DNA from: Paralvinella palmiformis
Lineage: Eukaryota > Annelida > Polychaeta > Terebellida > Alvinellidae
DNA length: 64,000 nucleotides
Assembly (NCBI GenBank): GCA_025642065.1
Contig: JAODUP010000026.1
Span: 675,001-739,000 of the forward strand
Direction: 5' to 3'
Part shown: positions 53,755 through 64,000 of the stretch, in pieces
Layout: each line of letters begins with the position of its first letter
Position numbering within the stretch: position 1 is the first letter of the stretch
Program-made: the position numbers and the translations under genes
The notes under the pieces: generated by a model
What the model saw: the letters and a program-made list of their open reading frames with translations, nothing else
Database searches by the model: none
Told to the model about the DNA's origin: nothing

Positions 53755-54215
53755 GGCCTAGTGGGGAAGAGCGTGAGACATTCTTACTCATGGTCACGCT
53801 GTCCGAGAGATCGGAGGTTCGAATCATGGCCTTGGCATTATAGTAGGAGGGGGTTTTCACCCAATCAGGCAACTGGCAAGGTTTTCTCCTCTGAATATAC
53901 CATTTATTGTAAATTAAAATATTATATACAATTAGTCACCGTGATGAAGCTGTAAATTACAGACAATATGCGTCTCCTTCATTTGAGGTAGCTGAGCCAC
54001 GTAAAATAACTGACATGTGGGACATTATTATTATTATTACATGCAGGAAATACTTGACAGGTCGAGCACGTATATACGTATATCTATATAATATTATGGA
54101 CAGAATTTGGCAGTTTTTCAATTGTAACTTGGCAGTTTGCTTCTTGCCACATTGGTCTCACAAACACTTCCCGTAGCAAGGATTGGCAGTCTACCAGCTA
54201 GTTGTTGCTATTATT
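53755..54215 (+). repeat. SINE family D copy with longer dispersed-repeat body
   Basis: The head has AGTGGGGAAGAGCGTGAGAC, and the B-box region GAGGTTCGAATCATGGCC is better preserved than in the copy at 52535. The body matches that copy up to about 54215. Confidence 0.8.
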
Positions 54216-54876
54216 ATACCACATTGATACAACACTCTTTTCACAGCGTTATATCACATGTTCAGAAGTCCTAGAATAAAATTGTCAACAAAAATATTTA
54301 AATGTTATATATAAAATGTTTAACAAAAATGGACATTATACACAGTATTTAAAAGCGACTGTATGGAGGACAATAGTACCTTCCTGGGAACCTGAGACCT
54401 TCTATTAAAGAAGAGAACAACCAGATCATTAAATGTTCAGTAATAGATTTATATGTTGCTAGCAAAATCACAGGAAAAAATAACTATTTTCCCTGTATTC
54501 AATATAGATTCCGAAGAAATTGGGTGATCTGATCATATTTTAGAATTTATGTTTCTGTGCAAGCTAGACCGTTTCTGCAGTGACTGGTATACTTAGATAT
54601 GGCATGTAATGGGGAATCACAAGAGTGCTTACTGGGTGAGAGAAAGATATATTGTAGCTATAATTGCTTTAGCCTGCGGACTTTTAGTTATACATAGGCA
54701 TATGATAGGATTATTTATTCGAATAAACATGATTAAATAAACACCATTTTGTTTTTGTTGGCTCATTACACGTGATTCACCAGCGTTTTATTGTTGTGAA
54801 ATAATGTAGTAAATTTATGTAGAAATTTAAGTATTTTCACTTAATTCCTAGTCGAATATAAGTAAAGCAATGTTCG

Positions 54877-54879
<3 letters not shown>

Positions 54880-54910
<31 letters not shown>
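54880..54910. repeat. (AT)n microsatellite
   Basis: About 15 AT units about 180 bp beyond the amylase stop codon. Confidence 0.85.
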
Positions 54911-54913
<3 letters not shown>

Positions 54914-55046
54914 TGTATGTGTTCGGATACAGATGATAGTAATGCCCTATTGTTGACTGATTGAATGAAGACAATTATTTTCAAATCTAAAGATTAAATC
55001 CTTAGAGTACACGTTAGCAAACAAATTATATTAGCAGAGGTCCCAC

Positions 55047-55052
55047 TTTATT
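55047..55052 (-). terminator. amylase poly(A) signal
   Basis: TTTATT on the plus strand reads AATAAA on the gene strand (CAATAAAGTGGG), 37 bp downstream of the stop codon, the expected place for a short 3' UTR. Confidence 0.75.
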
Positions 55053-55088
55053 GAACCAAGCCATTAGTTGTTATTTCCATCGTTTGTA

Positions 55089-62181
<7,093 letters not shown>

Positions 62182-62183
<2 letters not shown>

Positions 62184-63050
62184 CAAATTATATGATGCGT
62201 AATTTTATTACTTGTAACGTCCTTCCTATTGCTATGTTAATATTTCACTACTTTGCTAATATTGGCCCACGAGTATATTTATATATCTTATCATTCCACG
62301 CGTTTGATTGCGAGTACCTGGACGCGCGCCTACGAATGTTTTGATCGCCTAATCGAAGATAGAGCCTTGAGAAAGTAGAATATGTTGTGCGTTATCTATT
62401 GGGTTAAATTATCAGATACATTCAAGTTTTTACCATCGCATTGAACATTACAAGTCACATGCTGTGAAATGGCCATACGGATATTATGACGTACTGACTG
62501 ATTGCTTTTTTTTGATGATGATGATGATGATGATGATGGTGATGACGACGACGACGGTGGTGGTGGTGTCACATTGTTACTTTTGTGTCACATAAACATA
62601 ATTAGTAGTACACACAGCTTGGGTTTTATAAGATAGCCACATTTCATTTTCTTTTATTCGACATAATTGCTCCCCACACGCCATGGAGTCCTACTAGGGG
62701 ATGCACAAAGGCGCGGCAACCAGCAGTTGTGTATCAGGTACAAATGTGTTATGCCCTCCGGAAGATAATGTTACAATGGAGAACCGAATAGAAAAGTATC
62801 ATTCACTCGATTACCGAAAGCAACGTCATTCTCTAGGGTTGACCCATTACCCACTGCCTTCTGGTATCAGAAGTCTGAAAACTAGGGTTAAATGTGACCA
62901 CCAGATTGATCTGATCGGGCCTTAATTTCCTTCTAAGAGGGGAGGTGGCGGGGTTTTAACCGCTCAACTACCAGGATCCCATAATCCCCTCCTACAAATT
63001 GCCCCTTTTGGTCCACCTTAACGACATGCAGGGGATACAGCTTGCCTATT
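62182..63050. other. presumed amylase 5' region, first exon not located
   Basis: The upstream amylase exon and promoter should lie here or further right. A (GAT/GAC/GGT)n triplet tract occupies 62514-62570. An open frame on the plus strand (62701-62925) is unrecognised. Confidence 0.4.
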
Positions 63051-63900
63051 ACCTGCCGCTATTGAACCTGACGACACTTAACCTAGTGAACTGGATGATG
63101 TCGAAGAGCTTCGAACTGTCATGCCAGAGGTGATTGAACAGCATGACATTGGACTTTTGAAGTTTGACAAGGATACTGGTAAAGCAATTCTGCCCGATTC
63201 GTTGAAAATAGAAATAACAAAGCTGGGTTCGAGGTATTTCCAGAACAGTGACGAGCTTTTTATGCCAACAAATAAACGCTCAATGAACAAAACTGGGTTC
63301 AAGATGAAATTACGAATTGATCGTGGTGAGGAAGTGACGCGATAATGGCTAGCCCATTCCCCTTCTAAAAAGTCTGCATTTTGTATCTGCGGTCTCCTCT
63401 ATTTCCGGTCAGACCATCAATCTTTATTGAAGCAAGAAAATGGATTCAACCAGTGGAAAGCAACTGAAAAGATTAGTGTTCAGGAAAATACTAAGAATCA
63501 TTGGGAGTGTTTCACACCATAGAAAGATATGGAAAGATATTTAACTGAAACAAGAGGAGTTATTGGCGCGGAACTTCAGTCAGAGATTGAGAAGAAAAAT
63601 CAGAAGTGGCGTGATATTTTGAAGATAATTCTTCACTGCTTAACATTGCTTACGACTCAGAACCTAGCCCTGAGAGGACATAGGGAGTCATGTTTGACTC
63701 GACTCCTAAGTGGAAGTTTATTTTGTTAGAGAGTCCTTCCTTAGTTGTATCCAGATAAGCCAGAAGGATGCTGATAGCTTCGTTGGAGACATCTTAAAAA
63801 AAGCTAGAGAAGGGGAAAATGGGGCTACAAGATTATCAGTGACAGTGCTATCATAATGTTCCTGTGATGGCTGGACCCAGAGGTGGTGTTAATTAAAAAA
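63050..63900 (+). pseudogene. hAT-type (DUF4371/ZMYM1-like) transposase relic, N-terminal part
   Basis: Plus-strand frames give, in order, QHDIGLLKFDKDTGKAILPD, SRYFQNSDELF, FCICGLLYF, ENGFNQWKATEKISVQENTK, and KWRDILKIILHCLTLLTTQN then LALRGHRES. This is the order of TTF-zinc-finger/DUF4371 transposase-derived proteins. Stops (for example at about 63343 and 63521) interrupt it and the catalytic C-terminal part is not in the window. Confidence 0.7.
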
Positions 63901-64000
63901 TAAATGAATAAAATAATTTGGCAGTGCTTGTGAATTCAACTTGGTGGACATACACGCAACCAAGCAGGATACAGGGGTTAAGTCAGAGTCCGAAACCAGG

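Noticed and set aside
62701..62925. 74-codon plus-strand frame near the hAT relic
   Set aside because: Unrecognised, with no splice or homology support. It may belong to the relic's flank or be chance.

Overview
This window is eukaryotic nuclear DNA: AT-rich, full of (AT)n microsatellites, tRNA-derived SINEs and decayed transposons, with genes split into many short exons at GT/AG sites. The gene content (a chloride-type alpha-amylase, a diacylglycerol lipase and a KLHL24-like kelch protein) and the repeats fit a marine lophotrochozoan, most likely a mollusc. That assignment is an inference from family resemblance, not a search result.

Three protein-coding genes were reconstructed exon by exon, all on the minus strand. 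(1) 2562-17591: sn1-specific diacylglycerol lipase, closest to the beta type. There are 16 exons, from the MPALKVF start (17591) through four membrane segments, the GHSLGAG nucleophile motif and a long acidic C-terminal tail. Two junctions remain unresolved. (2) 31085-40455: BTB-BACK-Kelch gene of the KLHL24/KLHL6/KLHL35 type. Seven exons join without any frame conflict into 608 codons; a 5' UTR exon probably lies further upstream. (3) 55089-62098: secreted alpha-amylase (GH13). Eight coding exons join in frame, and the start codon is probably split by an intron whose upstream exon was not found.

The rest is introns and intergenic DNA. 1-2560 has no gene. 17600-31000 is intergenic, with simple repeats, SINEs, a foldback element and several strong hairpins. 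40456-55000 holds a TTAA-flanked MITE, a CR1/L2-like LINE 3' end, a roughly 3 kb hAT-like transposon and a possible solo LTR. The right edge has a second hAT/DUF4371-type transposase relic on the plus strand. A Tc1/mariner relic with a nested SINE sits in DAGL intron 1, and an RNase H-bearing LINE fragment sits in the last KLHL intron.

The most unusual structure is a ten-copy, about 64-bp minisatellite at 5050-5682. It is built from the 3' splice site of a DAGL catalytic-domain exon: most copies repeat the pyrimidine tract, the CAG acceptor and the first 20-odd exon bases, and the genuine exon start is the last copy. Also notable are a 125-bp (GTGA)n array of donor-like motifs just upstream of the DAGL start codon, (AT)n tracts that begin a few bases after three 5' splice sites, and near-perfect hairpins at 27570-27612 and 35218-35273.
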